A stretch of DNA of 5,420 bases from Candidatus Hydrogenedentota bacterium (GTDB lineage: Bacteria; Hydrogenedentota; Hydrogenedentia; Hydrogenedentales; SCBR16-9), in NCBI GenBank assembly GCA_007116095.1, contig SKJD01000408.1, positions 1 through 5,420 of the forward strand, read 5' to 3'. How positions within the stretch are numbered: the first letter of the stretch is position 1; each line of letters begins with the position of its first letter. The notes under the pieces are model-generated. The model was not told the DNA's origin and ran no database searches. It saw only the letters and a program-made list of their open reading frames with translations. Both the position numbers and the translations under genes were made by a program. Of this stretch, positions 1-5,420 are shown piece after piece.

Positions 1-1097
1 ACTTCCACACCACGCGCCTTGATATAAGGCAGGCTGCGATCAATGTGGTCTCGCGCCATGGCGCGATCCATGGCTTCGTCGGGTAAGTAAAAAATGTGGG
101 TTGGCCGATTGTGGCAATCAACACAGTCCATTTCCCGTAAACTGCCCGGGGGCAGGCTTGCCGGGTCGAAATCTTCATGGCCCTGGGCGTAGTACTCCGT
201 GACCTCGCCATCGTCATTGCTTACCCGAACATAAATGATGTCTTCACGTTCACGATCCGTGGCATAGTATTCGGTTCGCTTGTTCGGATCAATATGCCAA
301 CTGTGGATACCGCCCTGCCCGGAATTGCCGCCTCCCACATGCATTAATAATGCCGTAGTCAGGGAGGTATTGTTTTCATCTTCACGGAATTTGTCGATGA
401 TGCGTACGCGGTCGCCGGTAAATTTGCTCGGCCAATGGCATTCTTCGCAGGTTTCCCGCGCCGGTCGCAGGTCATCCACCGGTGAATGAATCGGCCTAGG
501 GTAGGTGTCAAAAAGCACGGCAAATACCTGCGCCACGCCAGACAATTTTGACTTCACAAACCAGGATGCGCCGGAGCCAATATGGCATTCGGCACAGGTA
601 ATACCCGCGTGGGGCGAATCCAGAAATGCGGTGTATTCCGGCTCCATGACATCATGACAAACCACGCCACAAAACTCGACACTTTCACTGTAGACAACGC
701 CTTTGTAGGTGGCCGTGCTAAAAATAAACAAGTTAACCAGGGTCAGGAAGCCGACAATCGCCACAGCGCGCCGCGTCCGCGGTGAATTCAAGTCCAGCTT
801 GGGATAAGGCAACGGCTCGGGCAGCCCTTCACGCTTTGCCTTGGCCCGTTGAAGTCGGTCCCACCAGGCGCCAAGGGGTATGATCAGCAGGCCCGCCACA
901 AAAACCCCCGGCAAAATCAGGAAGCCGATGATCCCTGCATACGGCGGTAGATCATCCAGTATGATGCCCTGGAAAATAAAGCCCAAAATCAGGAATGCAC
1001 TGATGGTGGTAATGCCAGCGCCCAGTAAAGTGATCCAGTTGCGCGCAAACAACCCCGTAATTGTATCGAACCAACTACTGATTAATCTCGAACCCAT
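1..1097 (-). CDS. NapC/NirT-family multiheme cytochrome c, inner membrane (3' end beyond window)
   Basis: Likely a membrane-anchored quinol dehydrogenase that passes electrons from the quinol pool to periplasmic carriers; this role is inferred from the family. The frame starts at ATG 1097 behind a strong AGGAGG and stays open to base 1, giving 365 codons with no stop, so the C-terminus is missing. Three hydrophobic segments lie at about residues 21-47, 54-78 and 111-130. The loop at 79-110 is rich in Arg and Lys, which fits a cytoplasmic loop and a periplasmic heme domain after the third segment. Heme motifs are CGVVCH (143-148, a CX3CH form), CAECH (168-172), CEECH (217-221) and CVDCH (325-329). 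The block from 143 to 225 (CHxxMEPEYT, then SKLSG, then CEECHWPSKF) is typical of NapC/NirT-like proteins. Classical NapC, NirT and CymA have one membrane segment, so the three-segment form is closer to what I recall for Geobacter ImcH; that comparison is from memory. More hemes may follow beyond the edge. Confidence 0.88.
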   Translation of the reverse strand, partial: MGSRLISSWFDTITGLFARNWITLLGAGITTISAFLILGFIFQGIILDDLPPYAGIIGFLILPGVFVAGLLIIPLGAWWDRLQRAKAKREGLPEPLPYPKLDLNSPRTRRAVAIVGFLTLVNLFIFSTATYKGVVYSESVEFCGVVCHDVMEPEYTAFLDSPHAGITCAECHIGSGASWFVKSKLSGVAQVFAVLFDTYPRPIHSPVDDLRPARETCEECHWPSKFTGDRVRIIDKFREDENNTSLTTALLMHVGGGNSGQGGIHSWHIDPNKRTEYYATDREREDIIYVRVSNDDGEVTEYYAQGHEDFDPASLPPGSLREMDCVDCHNRPTHIFYLPDEAMDRAMARDHIDRSLPYIKARGVE

Positions 1098-1103
1098 GTC
1101 GCC

Positions 1104-1109
1104 CCTCCT
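1104..1109 (-). promoter_or_regulatory. Shine-Dalgarno AGGAGG of the NapC/NirT-like gene
   Basis: A full AGGAGG stands six bases upstream of ATG 1097 and fixes the start. Its last two G residues belong to a GGGGC run (1105-1101) that is complementary to GCCCC at 1133-1129. The site could therefore be masked by the leader described next. Confidence 0.8.
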
Positions 1110-1128
1110 GCACATGTCCTGTGTGACC

Positions 1129-1199
1129 GGGGCAGTCCGTATACATAGCAGCACTAAGCATGCTACCCATACAGACTCCCCTTCGGCGCACTACGGACT
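1129..1199 (-). promoter_or_regulatory. Structured leader with two mutually exclusive pairings, candidate RNA switch
   Basis: Seen in sequence: bases 1181-1161 pair with 1150-1129 on the minus-strand transcript across a 10-base loop (1160-1151). The stem has 17 Watson-Crick pairs, three G-U pairs, one mismatch and one bulge. The three imperfect pairs are G-U only in minus-strand RNA; on the plus strand they would be A-C mismatches, which favours function in the transcript of these genes. A second segment, AGTCCGTA at 1199-1192, is a perfect complement of TACGGACT at 1141-1134, the lower part of the hairpin's 3' arm, so the two folds exclude each other. There is no T-run after the stem, so it is not a standard intrinsic terminator. 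It ends 31 bases before the start codon. A switch, an mRNA-processing stem or a mobile palindrome are all possible; I recognise no known riboswitch class. Confidence 0.5.
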
Positions 1200-1257
1200 A
1201 TTATCTCTACTCAAAACGCAAATCACATAACTCTCAACCAGCCTGCGTCACCTGCAA

Positions 1258-3330
1258 TCAGGGGCTCAATTGATGTACCCAGTCCACACTGAAACTGGAA
1301 CCGCTGCCGTGGCAGGTCGCACAGGTTTCCACGCCATTGTCCGTCGCCAGGATGGCGTGGACATTGGTCATGAGGTGATCGTGACAGGACGTACAAGCAG
1401 CACGCTCGGGGAACACCTCACGGATCAATTCACCCTCATGCGTGACCATGGTTGACAAGGCTTCCGGCGCGATGGGGACCTGCTCGGTGCCGGCCAAGTG
1501 GCAAATGTTGCAGGACTCGAGTCGACCCGGGAAGCGGACATCGGTAAAGTCATGCGCTCGATTTCCAAAGCCATAGACCGTGAAGTCATTCGCCAGGTCT
1601 TCGCCCCGATGGATGCTGTGGATCAAATCCTTGAAGTTGATGCTCTCAGGCGGCATTGCCTCACCCGGTCGACGGGCCACATCAGTCGCATTCACGTTGT
1701 GGCACATCACGCAGAGGTTCACGCCGACACGCGATTCGCCATGGAAGCGAATTTCATCGTGACACTGGTTACATTTTTGCTCGTCCACGATGGCGCGGCG
1801 CGCTGTAGGCGCAGAGCCATCCAATGTGAAGAGGCTGTAAGCGTTCGAGGAAGTACCCTGGTTATAATTCTGCCCCCGGAAATTGAAGCTTACACGGCCG
1901 TCCATGGCGACTGCGAAGGTTTCGTCAGGCAGATTCGGGAGTCTGAGCGCGAAGGTATACGAGAAAGAACCATCCTGATTGGCCGTCAAAACGCCCCGTG
2001 GCCCTCCACCACCGACAATAGGTTCACGCACTGCTACTTCAAACTCCGGCGCCGGGTAGGCGAGTGTAACGCCCATCGTGCCCAGCTCACTCAAGTCGGC
2101 ATAGAGCAGGTCATCCTTGTCCAGCGTATCGAAGGTAATGCGCAGACGTCCACCACTAGTTTCATCGGGCAGAACCTCAATATTGGTAATCTCAAAGCGC
2201 AATCCAGGAGCTGCCGCGCTATCACGGGGACGCATGTGCGCCTCAAAAATCGGCGAAGATCCGGGCGCCGTCGGCGTATGGCATTGCGCGCACAGGTTAT
2301 CATTCACCTGCTGGCCGCCTACGTGCATGTCGTAGCCTTCCGGCACCTCGTCGCGGTTGCCGAACCAGGTGCGATCATGACAAGCGACACAAGCACTTTT
2401 GGTCGGCTGTTCGAGATAAACCTCCGCATGGGGGGCGTCCGTGTGGCATACCGCACAATTGCGGATGTCCTGCGGGAAAGCGACCTGTGAAAAATCTAGA
2501 TCGGCGAGTATATAGGGCTCCCCATCTTGAACGCTGGGCAAATTTTGCCCACGATGGATTTTATGAATCATCTCTGCAAAATCCAGATTGCGCCCAGTAA
2601 CATCATCAAAAGTTTGTGGTGTGTGGCACACGATACAATGCTGTACCTCGCGGCGAATGCCACCACCATGAGCTTCCAGGCGCGTGTGACAAGAATTACA
2701 TGTTTCTGTGGAAACGACTTCACGGGTTGCGGTAACCACCGCATCATCTGGACGGAACCGGTATATTGATTCCGCTGGGTATACCTGATCATTTACTGGA
2801 TACGCTCGAGTAGCCTGAGCACCCATCTGGTGTGTTGCGCTTTGAACAAAGTCATCTGGCAAGGCTGTGTTAAATTTATAGATAAATGATCCATTAGCTT
2901 TTTGCGAAGTACCACCCAGGCGCGCAGAATCCGATGTTGCCTGGGTTACTCCAGCCCGGACCCTTGGTGTATAGTTCACAAACCGCGTAGCACCGCCCAT
3001 GCCTGGTTCTTCGGCAAGATAGGCCAACGCAAAACGCAAGTCCGTTAGCTCTTTTAAAGGTACCGGATTTCCCAGATTATCCGTCAAAGTGAAAGATACT
3101 TCTGGCCTGTTGTCCGCTGGAATTACAACGTCCTTAATCTCAAACAGTAATCCGGGAGCTACCGCCGACCCCGTATACGTCCCGTCATTGTTGTCGCCAT
3201 TGGGCGGCGTTCCATTTTCCGGTGGGCACCCCGGGAGTGTAAAACCACCGATACCCAGCAGCAATACCAATAGGCAACTCCAAACCCGATAGCTCTGCTG
3301 GTAATTTGCCTTGTATTGACTGTTCTTCAT
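1258..3330 (-). CDS. OmcA/MtrC-family decaheme c-type cytochrome, outer-membrane lipoprotein
   Basis: Likely a cell-surface terminal cytochrome that delivers electrons to extracellular acceptors such as metal oxides, electrodes or shuttles (known for the family, inferred here). From ATG 3330 it has 690 residues, close to MtrC and OmcA as I recall them (about 670-735). A lipoprotein signal ends in LPGC with the lipidated Cys at 35, followed by a Gly/Pro/Asn/Asp-rich linker to about 55. A first beta-type domain spans about 58-205. Pentaheme block one has CXXCH at 211, 232, 292, 314 and 347. A second beta-type domain spans about 374-515. Pentaheme block two has CXXCH at 520, 540, 607, 646 and 670. 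That makes exactly ten motifs, and the two halves are recognisable repeats. All cysteines after the lipobox belong to heme motifs. An upstream in-frame TTG (3420) would add 30 residues, but ATG 3330 has a good Shine-Dalgarno and places the signal peptide correctly. The substrate cannot be read from the sequence. Confidence 0.93.
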   Translation of the reverse strand: MKNSQYKANYQQSYRVWSCLLVLLLGIGGFTLPGCPPENGTPPNGDNNDGTYTGSAVAPGLLFEIKDVVIPADNRPEVSFTLTDNLGNPVPLKELTDLRFALAYLAEEPGMGGATRFVNYTPRVRAGVTQATSDSARLGGTSQKANGSFIYKFNTALPDDFVQSATHQMGAQATRAYPVNDQVYPAESIYRFRPDDAVVTATREVVSTETCNSCHTRLEAHGGGIRREVQHCIVCHTPQTFDDVTGRNLDFAEMIHKIHRGQNLPSVQDGEPYILADLDFSQVAFPQDIRNCAVCHTDAPHAEVYLEQPTKSACVACHDRTWFGNRDEVPEGYDMHVGGQQVNDNLCAQCHTPTAPGSSPIFEAHMRPRDSAAAPGLRFEITNIEVLPDETSGGRLRITFDTLDKDDLLYADLSELGTMGVTLAYPAPEFEVAVREPIVGGGGPRGVLTANQDGSFSYTFALRLPNLPDETFAVAMDGRVSFNFRGQNYNQGTSSNAYSLFTLDGSAPTARRAIVDEQKCNQCHDEIRFHGESRVGVNLCVMCHNVNATDVARRPGEAMPPESINFKDLIHSIHRGEDLANDFTVYGFGNRAHDFTDVRFPGRLESCNICHLAGTEQVPIAPEALSTMVTHEGELIREVFPERAACTSCHDHLMTNVHAILATDNGVETCATCHGSGSSFSVDWVHQLSP

Positions 3331-3338
3331 GTTGCTGT

Positions 3339-3343
3339 TCCTT
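3339..3343 (-). promoter_or_regulatory. Shine-Dalgarno AAGGA of the decaheme gene, decides the start
   Basis: AAGGA lies eight bases upstream of ATG 3330. It supports that start over the in-frame TTG at 3420, whose use would bury the lipoprotein signal behind 30 extra residues. A G-run (3348-3344) sits directly upstream and could form part of an extended purine-rich site. Confidence 0.7.
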
Positions 3344-3348
3344 CCCCC

Positions 3349-3377
3349 TTCCGGTATTCTAACGCACCGGAATTCTA
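3349..3377 (-). repeat. Inverted and direct repeat in the leader of the decaheme gene
   Basis: TTCCGGT (3349-3355) and ACCGGAA (3366-3372) are perfect 7-base inverted arms around a 10-base spacer. The same stretch also reads as two direct copies of TAGAATWCCGG on the minus strand (3377-3367 and 3361-3351), identical at 10 of 11 positions with a 16-base period. It ends five bases upstream of the Shine-Dalgarno. It could be a regulator-binding site or an mRNA hairpin affecting translation; the sequence does not separate these. I found no convincing -35/-10 pair in the 222-base gap (3331-3552). Confidence 0.4.
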
Positions 3378-3552
3378 TTACCGTTAAAGATACGACCTCG
3401 CTGGGTAAATCACCCCTCAATTAAACTTACTCTAATTTCATATCCGATTCTATGAATAATTATGTTACATCTGCATCGGGAGAAAATACGGATAAATCCC
3501 TCCACGGCTACGCAATTTTTAGCGGACAAACAGATGCGCTTTGCATTAAATG

Positions 3553-4794
3553 CTACACGGCGCCCCCGGGCATTTCCATGGACTGGCAGAATTGCAAAAA
3601 GTTTTCCCGTTCGGCATCGACAATGTCTACGGGGCCGGTCATACGCGCAAAAAGCACCTGGGATTCGAGGGGTACAACGATGCCAATCATCTTGGCGTCT
3701 TGCATGCTGTCGCCGGTTTTTCCGTCATAGTTACCCGCCACCTCTACCAGCTTGCCGTTCACACCCAGCACTTCAATATCGGGCACATTGGCCAGGTCGG
3801 ACTCGCTCAGGCGGGTGTTGCCCATCTCTTCGCGCCAGCGGTTTATGTTGAGCAACAGCCCACCGGCATTACCGGACAAGATGGTCACATAGGTTTCCAC
3901 CTCATTGTTCGCGCCGGAAGTATAGGTCACCAGGCGCACGGGCCTATCAGCGTCCTGGCGCCAACCTTCTGGCGCGGTATAGTGCAGCCCGTCCGGCCGC
4001 TCGCTCTGGAAAGCGGTCTGATTCATGTCTTGCATGCCCTCAGGGATGGGAGGATGTTGCCATTCACCTTCCTCCCCTATGGGCGGGTGTGTCCAGTCGC
4101 CGTCACCGTCACCAACAACGTCACCGTGGTTGTGCGCATGCATGGTAGTCCGACGATCTATGGATTGAACAAAGTCGAGGAAGTTATCATACTCGGTAGC
4201 AACTTCATCCGCCGGCCCGACCAGCTTTACGAATACCGCCTGATCGCCATCCAACATCATGGCCCCCAGCATGCGCGCATTTTGTTCCGTAACCATGTCT
4301 TCCATACCTTGGAACTGGCCTTCAAAGTCGATGAGTACGGCCTCTTCGCCCAGCATCTGAATCTCTGGCAAAGCAGTAATATCTTCTTCACTGAGATCAG
4401 ACAGGTTCATCTGATTGCGCCAACGATTAATATTCGCCGGGATTCCGCCACCGGTACCACCCAGCACGGACAAATAGATTTCGATAGACCCGCTTTCACC
4501 AGCTATGAAGTTGGCCGGGCGCAATGGCGCTGATGGAATGGCTTCCCAGGCCACAGGGGCGGACCAGGCATAGGGCGCCTGTTCCGATGCGGAAGTATCC
4601 AGCGTCCGACGGAAGCCAAACCGTTCGCCCGTACTCATTGCCGTGGAGCCTGACGGCGCTACGGCGGGCGTCTCCACCACACGCTGATCGCGAATCGTTT
4701 GAGCATCGTCGCCACAGCCTGCCAAGCCCAATGCGCCCATCAAAGCAACCGCCATCATGCCGATTACATACAATCCAAAATTACCTCTGTACAT
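3553..4794 (-). CDS. Predicted lipoprotein with two copies of an uncharacterised domain and a His/Asp-rich linker
   Basis: I cannot assign a function. From ATG 4794 the protein has 413 residues. A short signal peptide ends in LAGC with the lipidated Cys at 27. A low-complexity stretch (about 30-56) is followed by repeat one (about 57-212), a linker (about 213-265) and repeat two (about 267-406). Each copy begins with an aromatic-rich strand region, has a Gly-rich segment followed by NINRWR (121-126 and 316-321), continues with L-S-E-x-D/S-x motifs and a 'V-F/L-F-x-K/R' strand, and closes with FLDFVQSI or FLQFCQSM. The linker has HAHNH (219-223), an acidic DGDGD run (229-233) and two HPPI motifs (236 and 247), which suggests metal binding, but this is inference. 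There is no heme motif; the only Cys besides the lipobox is C403. I have an unverified impression that proteins with a GG-x-NxNRWR motif occur beside CcsA genes in other bacteria. The lipobox suggests a membrane-attached periplasmic or outer-membrane location. Confidence 0.8.
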   Translation of the reverse strand: MYRGNFGLYVIGMMAVALMGALGLAGCGDDAQTIRDQRVVETPAVAPSGSTAMSTGERFGFRRTLDTSASEQAPYAWSAPVAWEAIPSAPLRPANFIAGESGSIEIYLSVLGGTGGGIPANINRWRNQMNLSDLSEEDITALPEIQMLGEEAVLIDFEGQFQGMEDMVTEQNARMLGAMMLDGDQAVFVKLVGPADEVATEYDNFLDFVQSIDRRTTMHAHNHGDVVGDGDGDWTHPPIGEEGEWQHPPIPEGMQDMNQTAFQSERPDGLHYTAPEGWRQDADRPVRLVTYTSGANNEVETYVTILSGNAGGLLLNINRWREEMGNTRLSESDLANVPDIEVLGVNGKLVEVAGNYDGKTGDSMQDAKMIGIVVPLESQVLFARMTGPVDIVDAERENFLQFCQSMEMPGGAV

Positions 4795-4801
4795 ATACCC
4801 G

Positions 4802-4807
4802 TCCTTT
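4802..4807 (-). promoter_or_regulatory. Shine-Dalgarno AAAGGA of the duplicated-domain lipoprotein gene, decides the start
   Basis: AAAGGA lies seven bases upstream of ATG 4794. An in-frame TTG at 4815 would add seven residues but would place this motif inside the coding region and has no comparable site of its own, so ATG 4794 is preferred. Confidence 0.7.
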
Positions 4808-4893
4808 CCCAACAACTTGCGCCAAACCAGGCTTGAACCATTAGCTTTTATACATACCGCAACTTTTCAGTCTGTCTTTAATTGACATTTGAT

Positions 4894-4943
4894 ATGCCTG
4901 AGTACTTTACTATTAGTAGCTTTTATATGATCTATTCAGGCAT
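4894..4943 (-). repeat. 8-base inverted repeat spanning the ccsA stop codon
   Basis: ATGCCTGA (minus strand 4943-4936, containing the TGA stop) is the exact reverse complement of the bases at minus 4901-4894. The 34-base AT-rich spacer holds a smaller palindrome around TACTATTAGTA. No T-run follows the second arm on the minus strand, so this is not a canonical terminator. The rest of the 141-base gap (4795-4935) shows only weak AT-rich promoter-like hexamers. Confidence 0.3.
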
Positions 4944-5420
4944 CCCCGCCGGTCTTGGCGCGCATCGGCAATTTAAGCATGCCATTGATGCGCAGCCAGC
5001 CTATGGCGCCGACAAAGAGCACCAAACTTTCGATGGTGTAGAAACTCATCAATGCACCATGGATGCCATCGGTGAAGCCATAACTGTGCAGGCCAACGCC
5101 CAGCAGGTTGACGCCAAACCAGGCAAAGGCCACGGTGATACCGCCGAATATGGCCGCCATCTGGATGCCGAAATCCTTGATATAGCCCCCCATGCGTGCA
5201 TGCATGATGATGAGCCCCCAGAGCACGGCCAGGAATGCGCCATTTTCTTTGGGGTCCCAGCCCCAGAAACGCCCCCAGCTATCCGCGGCCCAGAGTCCAC
5301 CCAGCACCGTACCCACCGTATTGAAGAGCAGGCCGAAGCAGATGGCGCCGAAGGTCATACGGGCTATGGTTTTGTAAAAGTCCTTGTTACCCTCCTTCAA
5401 GCCAAATGTCTTGCCCAGGA
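4936..5420 (-). CDS. ccsA: CcsA/ResC cytochrome c biogenesis protein, C-terminal part (5' end beyond window)
   Basis: CcsA (ResC) and ResB form the System II machine, which exports heme and ligates it to apocytochromes c on the periplasmic side. The frame is open to the right edge; 160 residues precede the TGA at 4938-4936. The TTG at 5400 is only an internal Leu codon. The tryptophan-rich WWD signature is intact at visible residues 48-58 (WGRFWGWDPKE), preceded by a GGLWAADS loop. Histidines in IMHAR (H73) and GVGLHSYGF (H111) match those seen around this loop in chloroplast CcsA, where such His residues serve as heme ligands. Hydrophobic segments lie at about 21-41, 62-76, 87-109 and 122-142. 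The tail (143-160) is polar and basic. Full-length homologues are about 300-400 residues, so roughly half is missing, and a ResB gene or ResB fusion may lie to the right. It is a fitting neighbour for genes that together need at least 14 hemes. Confidence 0.92.
   Translation of the reverse strand, partial: LGKTFGLKEGNKDFYKTIARMTFGAICFGLLFNTVGTVLGGLWAADSWGRFWGWDPKENGAFLAVLWGLIIMHARMGGYIKDFGIQMAAIFGGITVAFAWFGVNLLGVGLHSYGFTDGIHGALMSFYTIESLVLFVGAIGWLRINGMLKLPMRAKTGGDA

Noticed and set aside
1200..1205. GATAAT on the minus strand as a -10 element for the NapC/NirT-like gene
   Set aside because: No acceptable -35 is found at 16-18 bases, and a start there would cut through the AGTCCGTA segment of the leader.
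880..1230. A 116-codon open frame on the plus strand
   Set aside because: It lies opposite the membrane segments of the NapC/NirT-like gene and its leader; composition is of shadow type and there is no ribosome site.
1498..2490. A 330-codon open frame on the plus strand
   Set aside because: It is antisense to the decaheme gene, whose ten heme motifs and lipobox prove the minus-strand frame. The plus-strand product shows no recognisable domain or signal.
3331..3420. A 30-residue N-terminal extension of the decaheme protein from TTG 3420
   Set aside because: ATG 3330 has an AAGGA at correct spacing and gives a normal lipoprotein signal. The extension would place the repeat element inside the coding region.
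3543..3553. GCATTAAATGC palindrome at the stop of the duplicated-domain lipoprotein gene as a terminator
   Set aside because: The stem is at most four usable pairs with a three-base loop, is AT-rich and is not followed by a T-run on the minus strand.
3550..4533. A 327-codon open frame on the plus strand
   Set aside because: It is antisense to the duplicated-domain lipoprotein. The minus-strand product has a lipobox, a good Shine-Dalgarno and internal repeats; the plus-strand product has none.
4882..4910. Plus-strand TTGACA with a weak TTTACT 18 bases later, resembling a sigma-70 promoter
   Set aside because: It would only drive transcription antisense to ccsA, the -10 is poor, and AT-rich gaps often contain such matches.
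1..5420. CRISPR arrays, tRNA or rRNA genes, insertion sequences, attachment sites
   Set aside because: No regularly spaced repeats, cloverleaf-like sequences, transposase motifs or terminal inverted repeats of that kind were seen on either strand.

Overview
This looks like part of an electron-transfer locus from a Gram-negative bacterium. All four genes lie on the minus strand and read from right to left. Gram-negative is inferred from two lipobox-type lipoproteins, an outer-membrane-type decaheme cytochrome and a periplasmic multiheme cytochrome. The CcsA-type protein shows that cytochromes c are matured by System II (ResB/CcsA). I cannot place the phylum. Hand counts of two 420-base blocks give 49% and 56% GC.

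In transcription order the layout is as follows. (1) 5420-4936: the C-terminal part of a CcsA/ResC heme-handling membrane protein, cut by the right window edge. (2) 4794-3553: a 413-residue predicted lipoprotein made of two copies of an uncharacterised domain joined by a His/Asp-rich linker. (3) 3330-1258: a 690-residue lipoprotein with exactly ten CXXCH motifs in a 5+5 arrangement, an OmcA/MtrC-family outer-surface decaheme cytochrome. (4) 1097 to beyond the left edge: a NapC/NirT-type inner-membrane cytochrome with three membrane segments and at least four heme motifs, one of them CX3CH. The gaps are 141, 222 and 160 bases. None contains a convincing intrinsic terminator for the minus strand, so co-transcription is possible but not shown.

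The simplest model is a respiratory route to an extracellular acceptor. The NapC/NirT-like protein would take electrons from the quinol pool and pass them to the periplasm, the decaheme lipoprotein would be the terminal surface cytochrome, and CcsA would help attach the many hemes. No porin-cytochrome (MtrA/MtrB-like) component is visible here, so it must lie outside the window, be elsewhere in the genome, or be replaced by something else. The duplicated lipoprotein between ccsA and the decaheme gene has no function I can assign.

The most interesting non-coding signal is the gap before the NapC/NirT-like gene. Read as minus-strand RNA it folds into a long hairpin whose imperfect pairs are nearly all G-U. 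One of its arms can instead pair perfectly with an upstream segment, and the C-run it would then release is complementary to bases overlapping the Shine-Dalgarno sequence. This is a candidate translational switch, argued from the sequence only.
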